Shown: positions 1 to 12,735 of the stretch, piece after piece
How positions within the stretch are numbered: the stretch's first letter is position 1
How the letters are laid out: every line of letters starts with the position of its first letter
Assembly (NCBI GenBank): GCA_903813345.2
Contig: CAIIXF020000006.1
Location: 14,388,348 to 14,452,347, forward strand
DNA length: 64,000 nt
Reading direction: 5' to 3'
Origin: Owenia fusiformis
Lineage: Eukaryota > Annelida > Polychaeta > Sabellida > Oweniidae
Position numbers and translations under genes: made by a program
Notes under the pieces: model-generated
What the model was told of the DNA's origin: nothing
What the model saw: the letters and a program-made list of their open reading frames with translations, nothing else
The model's database searches: none

Positions 1-627
1 AGTGTATCTCATTGTGGGACTATACAATAAAACATGTACATAGTGGACACCTTTTGAACCAAAGAGGATGTACCCATATGTACTACTATGTAGGTGTTAC
101 TACAAAAGCCAATGGAGTACTCTGTTTAAGAATAGTGTCTACTTAGACATGAGACATGTTCTATAAGACCGGTTTTACTGGACTAGTTTTACATCAAGTC
201 TCATCCCCATCACTTACTCTCCTAGTTAACGAAGAGGGCATGTGTTATAGGGGAGAGAGTTAACAAGGGCTTGATGCAAAACTATAATTGAACCTCAACA
301 CACGAAAAGTGGTCTTATCACAAAAATTAAAATTGTACTACAGAGGCAACAATGTGCTAAATTCAAATCCATCTTTCTGGTCTATATCTGCAAGGAAAAA
401 TTGTTAAGACATAGGCCTTAGCAAGGCCTTTTTATGTCCTCAAAACATGGCTAATTCCGTCATTACTCTAAAGATAAAAATATGGTAATTTCCTAGTTGA
501 TTCGCTATAAATATTTTTATAGTGTTTTAAAATGGATTTGATCACCTTGGTGACAAAGTATCAGCTAAACAGAGAAAATTATCATACATGTCATAAAATC
601 CTTTTTACAAACTCATAATGTATTGTA

Positions 628-787
628 CAGTGAAACCTGTCAATTGGAACACCTCAAAGGGAAACAACTCTCTTAGAGTACCAAGACCAACTGGTTTAAT
701 GTTAAATGAACCTCTGTATTAGTAGAACACCTTTCAAGTGGAACACTTTAAGGGGCACAAAGAGGTTCCACCAGATAGGTTTTACTG
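628..787. mobile_element. Pogo/Tigger-like MITE
   Basis: TA, then CAGTGAAACCTGTCAATTGG at the left, and ...GATAGGTTTTACTG then TA at the right. TA duplication and CAGTRAAACC ends fit the pogo/Tigger group. Non-coding. Confidence 0.65.
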
Positions 788-1242
788 TACATGTATATGT
801 TCAACCCACTGTAATACTTGATATAGTATTAAGCACACATTTCAAAAGAATCTCATCTGGCTTTAAATTCAATAAGTCTGTAATATTTAATATGATTGCC
901 AGGATATTATTACCTGGATGACCTTGAAATTAGAGAAATAGAGACAACAATAAAATGGATTTTAGTTGACTTAAGACTAATCCTATTTGAAAAACTTTTT
1001 TTGTATCGTTGAAAGCTTGTTATAATAGATTGTTTGCCAATTGAAAAGTTCAGTTGATAACATTTGTATTATGTGACATCCTTGTTATGTTCACTTAAAG
1101 CATTTGTGTATTTGTTTCTGTATTATATGACATTTGGAGCAACAAGTCTAAATAAAAGCAAGATAGCTTAAAGAAACCTTGTCTGTGCTAATGGTAACTA
1201 GAATATAATATAAAGAAACAACCTTGGATTCATAATATCAGG

Positions 1243-1435
1243 GGTGTAGTCAGCAATTGGCAAGGGGTGTGATTTTTTGGGTTTGCATCACAGCGAGTGA
1301 AGTGAGCCCCAAAAAGGGGGCTACAGGGGTTCACCCCCATAATTATTTTTTAAAATTACATTGTTTACGGTGCATTCAAAGCATTTTAAACTATAATTTG
1401 TTAATGTACCCATCACACCCCCTGGCTACGCTCAT
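1243..1435. mobile_element. Short MITE with GTAG/CTGGCTAC ends
   Basis: The ends AGGGGTGTAGTCAG and CTGGCTACGCTC are loosely inverted. The interior has a GCGAGTGAAGTGAGC box of the kind seen in other repeats here (compare 40405). Confidence 0.35.
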
Positions 1436-1732
1436 GTATATCAATGACATCATATTATAAAGAGACCAAGGCCCCATTGTTGGCTATTTTCCATATCATC
1501 TGAATATGAGAATTTGAAGGGTTTTGGGCATAGGGTTCATTTTATCATTGCCTTATCGCTCTTGTTAAACAGCTAATAGATCCATATACACTGTACAGCT
1601 CAATTACAGACTAATATGGCAAACCAATTCATTTTAAGCTGGTATATCTCAGCATGCTAATTGAAATTTTAATTAGTTCAAAGATTGATCTCTATCCCAA
1701 AATTACCAGTTAATTGGTTGTGCATAAATTAA

Positions 1733-1861
1733 GTAGAACCTGTAAAGGGGAACACCTCCCCAAGTGGAACACCTACGTAGCTTCAATAACCAATTGAACC
1801 TCTGTAAGTGGAACAGCTCCAAGGGGTACTTAAGGTGTTCCACTTACACAGGTTAGACTGT
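1733..1861. mobile_element. Pogo/Tigger-like MITE, degenerate copy
   Basis: Left end GTAGAACCTGTAAAGGGGAA and reversed right end ACAGTCTAACCTGTGTAAGT, with internal GTGGAACACC blocks shared with the copy at 628. Confidence 0.5.
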
Positions 1862-1972
1862 ACATGGAGTTAAAAATGCCTTACACTTTCAAGCATATAG
1901 GGATTTTGGGCATAGATGAAAGAATTGTTTGTGAGGTAATACTGCCAGGAAGCTTATCTCACATAGTCCTAC

Positions 1973-4900
1973 CTTGTGGTGTTCTGAATTGAAGACTAAC
2001 TGACTGAACGTCTCTAGACCTCTTAGAACGCCCCAGATATTTTTGGCACTAAGAAAACTGAAACCGTCCTCTTCCTGGCCTATCACGAGATCATCTGGAA
2101 TAGTACAATAAAACATGTATATATGTACAGTAAAACATGTATATCTGTACAATAAAACATGTATATCTGTATAATAAACATACATATCTTTACAATAAAA
2201 CATGTATATCTGTACAATAAAACATGTATATCTGTATAATAAAACATGTATATCTGTATAATAAACATACATATCTTTACAATAAAACATGTATATCTGT
2301 TATCTGAACACCTTTCAATATGAATACTTTTTCTCAGCCCCAAAATTTTTGCAAACCTATATATTTGAAATCTTTTGGAGAGTTGAAAATTCTGTCATTT
2401 ACTTGGATTTATAAAATATGGATTGCGATAATACTGTAATCCCTTAATAATGGGAAAGAAACGTGTTTAAGATTGTGTACATTACATCATAATATGGGAT
2501 AAAACATTGTTCACTTTATGACTGCTTTTATATTTACATATTAAATATATTTAGTGATATACTCACATGATTCATCCATACCAAGATAAGGATATACTTC
2601 ACAGGGATTACCCAAGTCTATGTGTAAAGTTCTAATACTATATTCCTCATCATCATTATGGCTGCTTCTTCCAAATATAGCATCATACAATGATGATCCT
2701 TCTCTCCTCTTAGTTTGATTAAAAAGTATAAAATAGTATCTATCAATTGCTTGTATGAGTGTATCACAAGTTTCCCCGATAATGTGGAATTTAAAGTTTG
2801 AGGCTAATGTGAAAATACTGCTAGTGTTTTGTTGTATTATTTGAGGTAGGGGCCATGGTTGACCTGCACTTGGCATTGGTGCTCGTTTGATGGGTAAATC
2901 CAGATATTCAGGCCACACCTCACCATTGCCTTGAATGACTGAAATTGAAAAATAGACAGAATTGAAATCTTACATTTTCAGAATTATATTTTTTCTAACT
3001 CTGTATGTAAGAAACTTAAACACTAAATTTTTATGAAACCTAACTCCTGTGCTACATCTGTACATGTGACATATATAAGCACAAAGATTAATGGGACATT
3101 ACCTCCTTTACTATATATCAGCACATTTGACATATATATATATAAGCACAAACTTTTAATGGGACCTTACCTCCTTTACTCCTTGTACATGTGACATACC
3201 TTACCTCCTTTACATCTGTGGGACCCTACCTCCTTTACTACATCTGATCATGTGATATATATAAGCACAAAGACTAACGGGACCCTACCTCCTTTACTAC
3301 ATCTGATCATGTGACATATATAAGCACAAAGATTAGTGGAACCTTACCTCCTTTGCTATATCTATACATGTGACTTATATACATTAAATATTGATAGGTC
3401 CTTACCTCTTTTACATCTGTACATGTGACATATATTTAAGCACTGAAGTTTAATGGGACCTTACCTCCTTTACTGTATCTGTACATGTGACATATATACA
3501 TTAAATATTAATGGGACCTTACCTCCTTTACTATATTTGTACATGTGACATACATTGTATACATTAAATATTAATGGGACCTTACCTCCATTACTATATT
3601 TGTACATGTGACATATACATTGTATACATTAAATATTAATGGGACCTTACCTCCATTACTATATTTGTACATGTGACATATACATTGTATACATTAAATA
3701 TTAATGGGACCTTACCTCCTTTACTATATTTGTACATGTTACGCAAATCCTCCTCTCTGTCTTCCTCAGACTGGGTGAGTGACGTCTTCTCTGCAAGATT
3801 CCTTCTGCTTTTGTTACCATCTAAACCAACCCCTAAAATATATTGGAATACGATGGTCATTGTCAGAAGTATGATTGGGGGGACATGGTGCCTTTCTCCC
3901 CAAAGTGGACCCTCTTTTTTTTAATTCATGTGATGTTTGAAAAAGAGGGTGAGGAAAATTATTACAAGGGATATCCGTTCCAAAACTGATGATGAGTTCA
4001 TTAATACGTGAAATCACTTGCTAACTCTGAATGTTACATCCATTTAGTAAATGAATTACATGGATTATGAAACGCGAATGGCTTTGTATAAGTAGTTTAA
4101 GGCAAATTGGCATCTTTCCTTTCTAGAGTTGGTTAGAATAGCACCATTGAGGTTCCTCTGCCCCCTCCCTCTATTATCTATTTCCTACCATGCCTAGCTC
4201 ATGTACTGTGTATGTGAGTGGCAGGATGCAATTTTACTTGAAATTGGACATTTTTCTTATTGTATTGCATTAATATAGTATTGTGCTGATTAGGATCGTA
4301 TGATTTGGAAATGCATATGTTTATATGATAATGGGATGGGATTACTTTTATACGATTCCAAACATGACAATCCATAAGCTAGATGTTTTAACGTTTAATC
4401 AGAAAAATTAGACATATAATAGACAAAAACGTCTAATCATGTTAACAGATAAGCCAATGCAACATCCATTAAAGGCCTTCTATTTTCTACTGCTCACTTC
4501 ATGGGACACTTAGGCCTGATCAACTGTGATATATATACGCTTTGCTTCAACAGTTCTTGAGTACCTGATAGGCCTGATAAGAATAAGATTGAATTTTAGC
4601 AAATTGATGAATAGTCATCATGTAAAAACGAAGTATGAACAACTACATGACGTTTTTGTTATAATAACTACATGACTTATACATATCAGCGTCCATAGCC
4701 TTTGAGCTCTTTGAGGTTATAAAAAACATTCATAGTCTAGCTACAAGACCTTGCCAGGTATGAGAGGTGTTTAGTCAAGAAGAGGGGGTGATTCACATAT
4801 GACTTAACACTCATAAATTTTATTTTAAAATAAGCCAAATTATATCATCGCGCCCTCTTTGCCTTGATCTTTCCTAAGTGGAAACAATAGATAAGGGGTC

Positions 4901-7900
4901 TTGATCAGCTCATTTTCATTTTGTGTATGTTTTATTTCACTTATTGATGAGTCTTGGGCTTCTGTATCCTTGATGTTTTCGTTCTCCAAATCTCTCGATC
5001 TACCTTTTTTTATCTTTTGTGTCACTGCACCTTTCAACTTTGCGACTACTATCACTAATGGAAACTTATAGGAAGCTATAAAACAATGACATAAAATAAC
5101 GATGAAGGAGGGTATGGAATTGCTTTCTCCAAGTAGAGGTATTAGGCAGAACGCTGAATTAATTCCTGAGCTCTATTCTTTTTTTACTAAGGCTAAGGAC
5201 TTCCGTTTTATTCAATTTTAGTGGGGCCTCTTTAGTATAAACTCCAAAAACCAATATAATGCGATGCACTCGTTGAAACAAGTTGTAGCCTTTTTTGTTC
5301 TATCAAATATTTTTTTAGCTTTGCATGTGTATACAAAAACCTTATAAAAATATAAAAAATTAATAAAATAAAATAAAACTTATAAAATATTCAACATCAA
5401 CAATCTGACCATGGCATAACAAAATGGGGTAATTCATGACCATAATGGTTTGTTTTGTTCAGCCTGCATTCAACTGCAAATGCATGTTAAACAAGCTAAA
5501 ATAGCTTCAGAATGTTTGACGTCATGTTGGTCCCGGGGTACCTACACATCCTTCACACGGAAATAAAGATATATCAAAATATATTACATGTTTTTTTTCA
5601 AATCTTCAGAGTTGATAGATAATTGAATGATGTATCACTGGTAGGAAAATCTAATGGATTGGTCTATAAAAAGCATCTGTGTAAAAAGCGTCCATTACTT
5701 ATTGACCACCCCTCGTATTTGAAAAATCACATGGAATTATTTATTTAGTTTCTTTTACATCTACATGTATTATCTTCATATTTTATTTACTATACTTTGC
5801 AGCCTCGATATGTACATCGATAATTCTTTATTTTATCACAAATCTAAAAGTATATGTACAGTATTGCGATGTGCAGATTGTAGGATTGCGTGCAGTCGAA
5901 TGTCTATAATAACACGAATCCTCTCTGGAAAATAGGCAGGCACTCCAATCATTTGTGAAAATGAACATCTTTATGAGACCATTACATTAGGATATACGGC
6001 ATTCATAGCTGGTTAGGATAATGTTGGCACTTAGGTTATATAGTATAGAGCTTCATACTTCATACCTTTCTATTTCTATCCCCTAGGCATTGCGGATAGA
6101 GAGGCTTTAGATAAGGGGAGACTCTTATAAATCATGTCCTTTTGGGGCATCTATACGACATAGGCCAGGATATAGCATGGGTTTTGGGAAGTTCAAGGGC
6201 CACTTGATAGACATAATGTTTCTGAAAGATGACTTCATTTAGCATCAATTCATATATGTCTGGGTCTTTTTAGTTTGTGGACGAAGGATTCTGAGCAGTT
6301 TTACCCCCCTAGAATAATATTTCAGGGGGGTACTATATTATCATTCTATAAAATCAGTTATGCATTAACTATAGCACTGATTTATACATATTATGTTGCT
6401 AGAAGTGTAGTCAAGTGTTTCCCAAAGTTATAGGGAAATATGTTGATTGGTTTTGACAAAAACACAATTTATAGTAATAAATAAGCATATTTTCATTCGT
6501 TTTTTAGTCTCGCCAACTTTATTGTTGCAGCTTCAGAGAAATAATTGGCACCAATACTGCTTTAAGAAGTAATCTAAAATTATTTCCAATCTATGTGGGG
6601 AATTGTAATATAAAGAATGTAATGATACAATACTATTTGGAATTTTAAATATGGCTTAGTTGACCCCTACCCCTTAGAAATATGAGAAAGTGAAGGTGGC
6701 ACAATTAGATCAGAAATTCTATAATGAGTACTAATACTTCTCCAAGTAGCATTTTAAAAATGTATGTGTGATATATAGAGGTAATTTAATGGGAGGGATG
6801 GAATATGAATTTTATTCAGAGGGAAAATATGATAATGGCCAAGGAAAACATCATATTGACTAAGGGCAATAGCCCGAGTGTTAATATGATAGTTCTCGAG
6901 GCGAATAAAATAAATAAAATTCATATTCCACCAACACCATCAATAACCTATTTATTAAATTGTTTTTTTTTTCTGAAACATAAAAATCAAGAGAAATCCC
7001 CGGGAATGGTTCTGATATAGGATCTGATATGTGATTTAGGCTGATACAGGATCCAATACGGGATCTGATATAGGAATCTAGCTATAATATGGGATCTTTT
7101 GAATATCAATTCTATTCCCTGTTTATTTCCCAGGGAAAACATGCTATTATGGAATAATGTTATAATTTTGTAATGATCAACTGTTTTTTTAAAAAAAATT
7201 CTGGATGCCTTTGTTAGTCTAATGGTTCATTTCTTCATGTTAAATTCTTGTTTTTATATTTTTCTTTTTCTAAAATTTTATCAAGAATTTCTCTTTATAA
7301 GTCAAGGTCTTACGATTCTTATTCAGATGCATCAGTCTGCATTTGTATGCTCATTATTTCATTTAATATATCCTTAAAAGTACAATAATTTACATCCCAA
7401 TGATGCCTTGAAGCATGAGCTCTGTCTAGTCCAGCATAGCTTACCCAGGCAGGCACATGTGCATTTTATCAGCTAAGGGATTCCTTCCAGGGGGAACAGG
7501 TAATTGAGTCTATGCTGTCAATCTTATAACTAATAAATATAGTTTAATAGGGAGTAGCCATATCAGCATCTTCTATACCCCCCCCCCCTATAATCATTCA
7601 ATAGGGACAATTGACGTTGCATACTTATTCACATAGCACTCCTAAATGCACTGTTTACCACTGAAGGAATCCTACAGTTGATTAAATTCACATGTGACTC
7701 TAAACTACACCTTTAGACATGAAAGAATTCTCACTCGGGAAGTTCAGCTGCATCTTTGAGGATGGGTTGTAGAGCTGTAAGCTGTTTGTGCTTCCGAGGA
7801 AAATTCTTATATGATTTATTCATGAAGGGATTATATATTTTATTTGTTTACCCCCCTGTCCCACTCCGTTCATGAGTATATACTCACTTACTCCAAAAGT

Positions 7901-10900
7901 TGTTCATAAAGCCATGGCAAGATTCTACAGTCGATACATTTCACCCATTTCTCTGAGGGTTAAGAAACTGCATAATGTTTGTGGTTTGTGCTCCCAAGGA
8001 GAATTTTAATCTACAGTTGTACCTTAACCTCCCCTCACCCCATCCATTAACAAAGGAGGAAAATTCTTATGACTTATCCCTCCCCAATTCATCGATAGAG
8101 GATGGCTGATGGACATGATGGCTGATGGTGCTCCCAAGGAGAATTTTAATCTACCTTAACCTCTCCCTCACCTCATTCATTAACAAAAGGAGATGTAAAA
8201 TGTCTCCACCTGCCATTTGCTACAGATGTCGACCATTGACTGCCAACTGCCAACCCTAACACCATCCACAAAATACTATAACAAAAGGAGATAGACAGCA
8301 GTCACTTATTCCAAAAGTATTTCTAATACTGTAGATTGGGTTAATTTGGCGCCCGCTTTAATTTGGCGAAATTGAAAAATTCGCCAATATAAATCTTCGC
8401 CAAAATTTAGAATGAATCCCCGGGAATTATCTAGGGTATTTCGTCCAGTGTATCTAGGTCACTTCCGGTTTAGTTTTATCCAAAAATATGAAAAAATGTC
8501 TCTCATAAATTGGCTCAGAACTGGTCAGTCACTCATTAATACTCAGGGAAAACTAGAAAGGAAAAGCGCGGTATAGGAGCAGCATCGATCGAGGGGCAAA
8601 ATGTAAAGGATGATCTCACAAATATGTTATCGCATCCTACGACCCCTTTAGATTGTGGTCGTAGGCCCGTTTCATTCGTAAGCCTGTCTTTCTACAATGT
8701 CGGAGAATGAACTACGCATTGCGCTATTAAATGACCTACCTCGATACATTCCAGAGTATTTTAAAATTCTTTTTATGTTGTTAGGTCGCCAATTGTATGG
8801 GTTTATCGTCAGAACGAAGAGATTTTAGTTTTTACATCGGAAATATCTCAGCAATTTTCAAAATGTCGGAAGGGGAATTCCCCAGGGATTTCCCTTATGA
8901 CTGGTGCATGCCGGGAACTGAATGGAGGAATTTGACGGTTGAACCTACACGCAAATATTGCTATCAAAAACGAAAATATCTTCGTTCTGCCGATAAACCC
9001 ATACAATTTGCGATTCAACTATATGAAAAGAATTCTAAAATACTCAGGAATGTATTGAGGTAGGTCATTTATGTGTGCAATGCATAGTTCATTCTCCGAT
9101 ATTGTAGAAACACAGGCTTACTAATGAATCGGGCCTACGACCACAATCTAAAGGGGTCGTAGGATGCGATAAACAAATATGTACAAACGTGGTGAATATC
9201 GCCATTGGTCCTCAAAAGATAAAATGAACATAGCCAAACATGCGCATTTACATGATAATTCGCAAACAGCGGGTAAGTTTAACAATTTTTTTTGCATATC
9301 CGCCAAATTAAATAGCCGCCAATATGCCAAAAATGGCAAAATCGCCAAATTAAGTAGCGCCAAATTAACCCAATCTACAGTAACATAGCCATAAAGAGAT
9401 TCTACAGTAGATAAAGTTCACATATACATATGTACCTCTGAGGGTGGTGTGTGGAACTGTTTACAGTTTGTGCTTCAAAGGGAAATCGTAATATGACTTA
9501 TAAAGCTTATATATACTAAAAAGGATAGGTATCGATATGGTGAACTGAATTCAACAATCTTTTTCTCTTAAACCAATTATTGAAAACATTCTGTAAAATA
9601 ATATAATTTTGACCGATTGGCAACAATTTAATGCCAAAAAAAATTCTGTATAACTGTTTTTGTTAACATTTTTTGTTTTTTTAGTGCAATTGTTTTTTTG
9701 TTCCTTTCTACCAATTCTTGAGAATGAAATGAAATGCCTCTCCGAACCTTGTTGGAACAAAATAGCATATACAACATTTTCTTAGACCTCTCAATGCTAT
9801 AGTTAAACAAAGGAAACTGGTTGATTTTACAATAAGTATGCAAAAACGTTTACAAAACCCCCCAAAATAGATAAAAATTAAGTTCAACCTTTAATTTCAT
9901 TAACAAGATACTTTTTTAATATCAACCAAACCTTCCTTTGTACGATTACAATATTGAGAGACCACAAGTTGTGTTTATGTCGTTTTGTTCCAATGAGGTT
10001 TGGATAGATGTTTCATTTCATTCCGAACATATGATACCAAGAACAAAAGAAGTGGCTCATGTGTTATCTAAAACAATATAGAGAAAGGTATATAAATATA
10101 TTTCAAATTATAATGTTACCATACAAAAGATAACCATTAAATTGACGATATGTAAAATTTTCAGAATGTTTTGATGACTGGTTTAAGAGAAACGTGTATT
10201 CAAAAAGTTCACCATATCGATACCACTCCTTTGAAGATGACTTAATCCCCTTCTACCCCACTTTATCCATGAGCAAAAGGAGAAAGACAGAAATGATTGT
10301 TCAGAAGTATTTCTTATAATATTCCTTTTATATCTAAAAATGATTCTACAATAGATAAAGTTTGCATGTACCTCTGACTCTGAAGAAACTCCGAATGACT
10401 CCCCCTCCCCCCCCCCCATTTCATTCAATTAATAAGGGAGAAGGACTGGACTTTTCTCACTTATTCCAAAATTATTTCTTCAAATATCCCCTTTACCCAT
10501 GTGCAGTTGAGCATAATTCAAAGGTTTGCGTGAGACCCCCACATGGGAAGTGGTGGAGGTTTTGACAAAACAAAGATTGAGCTGTCAAACTCAAATCACG
10601 GGAGTAACCTATTGAGTCAACTTCCCCACCCTGGAAGCAATAATAGAGAGTCAAATATAGTGAAAATTCCTATTATTAACAATATACTTTTGAAAGTCTC
10701 TACTCTCAGGAATGGTGCATAATATTTGAGAATGTATAATGTTCATGTTCACTAGGAAAATTCTAATTATGTCAAACTTTACATCCTGCACTCTATATTA
10801 ATAGGCATTCTTAGCATGTACATTATTTTCTTTCGGCCCATATCTTTCAGCCCATAAATTCCCATCCTCTAGGTCTATATATAAACATTGAAATAGGTTT

Positions 10901-12610
10901 TTGACCCAAGAAATTTGTGTTTTATGACATTTGAGAAACATATTCATGAAGAAATAATATACAAGGCAGGACATAAGTAGTCATCATAGAATTTCTGATC
11001 CAATTGTGCCACCTCCGCGTTCTTGTATTTCTAAGGGGTAGGGGTCAACAAAGCCATATTAAAAATACAAAATAGTACTTTATCATTACATGTACATTAC
11101 TTACATTACAATGTCACACATAGCTTGGAAATGATTTTTGAATACTACTTAAAGCACTATAACTGCCTATTATTTCTCTGAAGCTGCAACAATAAAATCG
11201 GTAAGACTAAAAAGGGGTAAGGGGTAGGGGTAAACAAATCCATATTAAAAATACAAAATAGTACTCAATCATTACATTCCTTATATTACAATGTCACACA
11301 TAGCCTGGAAATGATTTTTGATTACTACTTGGAGCACTATTACTGACTATTATTTCTCTGAAGCTGCAAAAATAAGATTGGTGAAAATAAAAAGATAACG
11401 AAACTATGCTTTTTATTTTCTACCAAACCAATCAACATATCTCCCTATAACTTTGGGAAACACTTGACTACAGTGCTAACAACATAATATGTATAAATCA
11501 GTGCTATAGTTAATGTATAACTGATTTTATAGAATGATAATATAGTACCCCCCTGAAATATTATTCTAGGGGGGTAAAACTGCTCAGAATCCTTCGTACA
11601 CAAACTAAAAAGACCCAGACATATATGAATTGATGCTAAATGAAGTCATCTTTCATAAACATTATGTCTATCAAGTGGCCCTTGAACTTCCCAAAACCCA
11701 TGCTATATCCTGGCCTAACAGGGACGTTAAAACCCACTGGCCGACCTTGGGCCTATGAATTCACAACAAACACCGGGGCCATTAATGTGAACAAACCATT
11801 AAATATTTTCTGAGAGCAAACATCAATATTTTAAAAGAAATCTCTTCACAGCATGTTCAAATATGTTTTGGCTTTGTGGGAATTGTATTGAAGTATGATA
11901 ATACGATTTCTATTAGTATGAGCTTTCTTTGGAATTCGATTTTTGTTTCAATCGTGTCAAATAAAATATTAGAAAGATTATTTGAAAAATTTGGCATCTG
12001 TCAAGAACTTGAAAATAAAGTGTCTGAATTAGTATTTCAAGTGTCATTGAAGTCCGATATAAAGCAATAAATAAACCGTCGCATTATAAAAAAATATATG
12101 ACATCGGCCGTCCAGTGATCACACATATGTCATGTCAGATCACTATTTAATCAGATTAAACTCAACATACGGCCTTACAATCAATCGGCTATCGGTTGTA
12201 ATTAATTCGCAATTAATCATCACATTATTGAACTCATTAGTTGTGTTTCGGTCAGTCAACCCCATGTAATGATGCGTGACCTCTTATCAATCAAGCCTTG
12301 TTTTCAGGCCATCACCATGGGCTCCCGGGTATGGGCTTTCAAGAGACGAAAACCCATGCCACCACTATTTACCTTGATTTTGAAGTAACTCCCATTTTGG
12401 AATGATTTTGTTGATGACTTCAGCAACGTGAAACTTTCTCGTGCGAGCAATGGATTCTGGTATATTGAGACCTCTTTTGATATGCTTGGGTGTCCACGAC
12501 AACTGGTACTGGAAACCAAGAAAACTCGCTCCAAAAATAAACAAAATAGCAACCTGAGTTTTCCTTTGGCTCAGCAATTTCGTAAATACCGGTGCCAACC
12601 TGCTCTTCAT
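1973..12610 (-). CDS. Beta-N-acetylhexosaminidase (GH20), type II membrane form, 5' exons only
   Basis: Four exons join on the minus strand: 12610-12373, 3832-3716, 2938-2567 and 2094-1973. Junction phases are 1, 1, 1 and 0, and each donor matches the next acceptor. The chosen start is an ATG (MKSRLAPVF) followed by one hydrophobic segment (VAILFIFGASFLGFQYQL, about residues 20-37), which fits a signal anchor rather than a cleaved signal. Exon 3 carries the GH20 N-terminal domain (GQPWPLPQ; PCEVYPYLGMDES). Exon 4 carries IWGVLRGLETFSQLVF, which is nearly invariant in animal HEXA/HEXB. The family removes terminal GlcNAc/GalNAc from glycans; a membrane-anchored form resembles insect fused lobes, which trims N-glycans. 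The catalytic Asp-Glu exons were not found and should lie beyond position 1. The family call is strong; the link of exon 1 to exon 2 over 8.5 kb rests on phase only. Confidence 0.85.
2100..2305. repeat. AT-rich minisatellite beside hexosaminidase exon 4
   Basis: About ten units of roughly 20 bases (ACAATAAAACATGTATATCT and variants), with a 100-base higher-order pattern. It begins six bases from the exon 4 acceptor. Confidence 0.9.
3085..3715. repeat. Minisatellite repeating the exon 2 splice donor
   Basis: Eleven or so units of 30-70 bases follow hexosaminidase exon 2. On the minus strand each carries a version of the last bases of the exon plus its donor (AGTAAAGGAG|GTAAGG). The units nearest the exon are most alike; distant ones are degraded. 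Confidence 0.9.
4840..5075 (-). CDS. Possible alternative terminal exon in hexosaminidase intron 1
   Basis: An open frame of about 78 codons follows a good acceptor (TTGTTTTATAG) at 5076 and ends in TAA at 4840. It needs two bases to complete its first codon, so it is in phase with the donor of hexosaminidase exon 1. The peptide is lysine/glutamate-rich after a short hydrophobic start (PLVIVVAKL) and matches no domain I know. If used, it would give a short anchored protein without an enzyme domain. The evidence is only open frame, acceptor and phase; it may be chance. Confidence 0.25.
6161..6735 (+). repeat. Left arm of a long inverted repeat
   Basis: About 575 bases, nearly identical by eye to the reverse complement of 10975-11717. 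It starts TAGGCCAGGATATAGCATGG and includes the small palindrome around 6305-6335 (CCCCCCTAGAATAATATTTC). Confidence 0.9.
6797..6930. repeat. Imperfect hairpin
   Basis: GGAATATGAATTTTATT pairs with AATAAAATTCATATTCC, with further pairing inside. A short foldback repeat, non-coding. Confidence 0.6.
8329..9380. mobile_element. Foldback DNA transposon with TA duplication
   Basis: TA precedes CTGTAGATTGGGTTAATTTG at the left and follows its reverse complement at the right (24 matching bases, then repeats of TTAATTTGGCG). Inner blocks also pair in reverse order: 8635-8715 with 9090-9170, 8731-8772 with 9028-9072 and 8780-8840 with 8940-9020, so most of the 1-kb element can fold on itself. The frame at 8797-9063 lies in this fold and is not a gene. 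Confidence 0.85.
9179..9274 (+). pseudogene. Transposase helix-turn-helix fragment
   Basis: The frame reads KRGEYRHWSSKDKMNIAKHA then NSQTAGKF. This matches the usual opening of invertebrate HTH transposase-type proteins (+RG.Y..++.+D+..I.K+A...G...A.+.F). It lies inside the foldback element's right half only, so it may be a remnant of the autonomous parent. Confidence 0.45.
9518..10233. mobile_element. MITE family A, long copy
   Basis: Left end AGGATAGGTATCGATATGGT and right end ACCATATCGATACCACTCCT are inverted repeats. The terminal 150 bases match the copy at 55792; this one has about 480 extra internal bases. Confidence 0.75.
10975..11717 (-). repeat. Right arm of a long inverted repeat
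   Basis: Reverse complement of the arm at 6161, longer because a block of about 180 bases is present twice in tandem (11040-11215 and 11216-11400). The arm ends at TATATCCTGGCCTA; ACA follows it, and ACA also precedes the left arm, a possible 3-bp target duplication. Confidence 0.9.
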
Positions 12611-12735
12611 CTTCCCAATATAGTTTACATCAATTTTATAATCGCATTGCGTTTTACAATTGGTAAACTTCAAACTCTTGTACTTTATTCAAGCCATTCG
12701 TGCAATCATTGTACGCCTCAGCATTTTGTATTACT

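Larger units (their letters stand above)
1..1972. other. Presumed hexosaminidase intron, no further exon found
   Basis: Apart from three MITEs I see no GH20 exon on the minus strand; the conserved HWHIVDD segment is absent. The next exon should lie left of the window. Confidence 0.5.
7400..10750. repeat. Degenerate tandem modules (about 300 bases)
   Basis: Recurring blocks in the same order: an ATTCTACAGT.GATAAA box, a CTCTGAGGG box, GTTTGTGCTCCCAAGGAGAA, CCATTCATTAACAAAAGGAG and CACTTATTCCAAAAGTATTT. Copies start near 7665, 7920, 9390 and 10330. Two transposons interrupt them. No coding frame. Confidence 0.6.

Noticed and set aside
1889-2343. Tyr/Cys/Phe-rich frames of 86-133 codons
   Set aside because: They mostly read through the AT minisatellite. 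Only the GH20 stretch (2094-1973) is real.
8797-9063. 88-codon frame as a gene
   Set aside because: It lies inside the pairing arms of the foldback element; the frame is a by-product of the inverted repeat.
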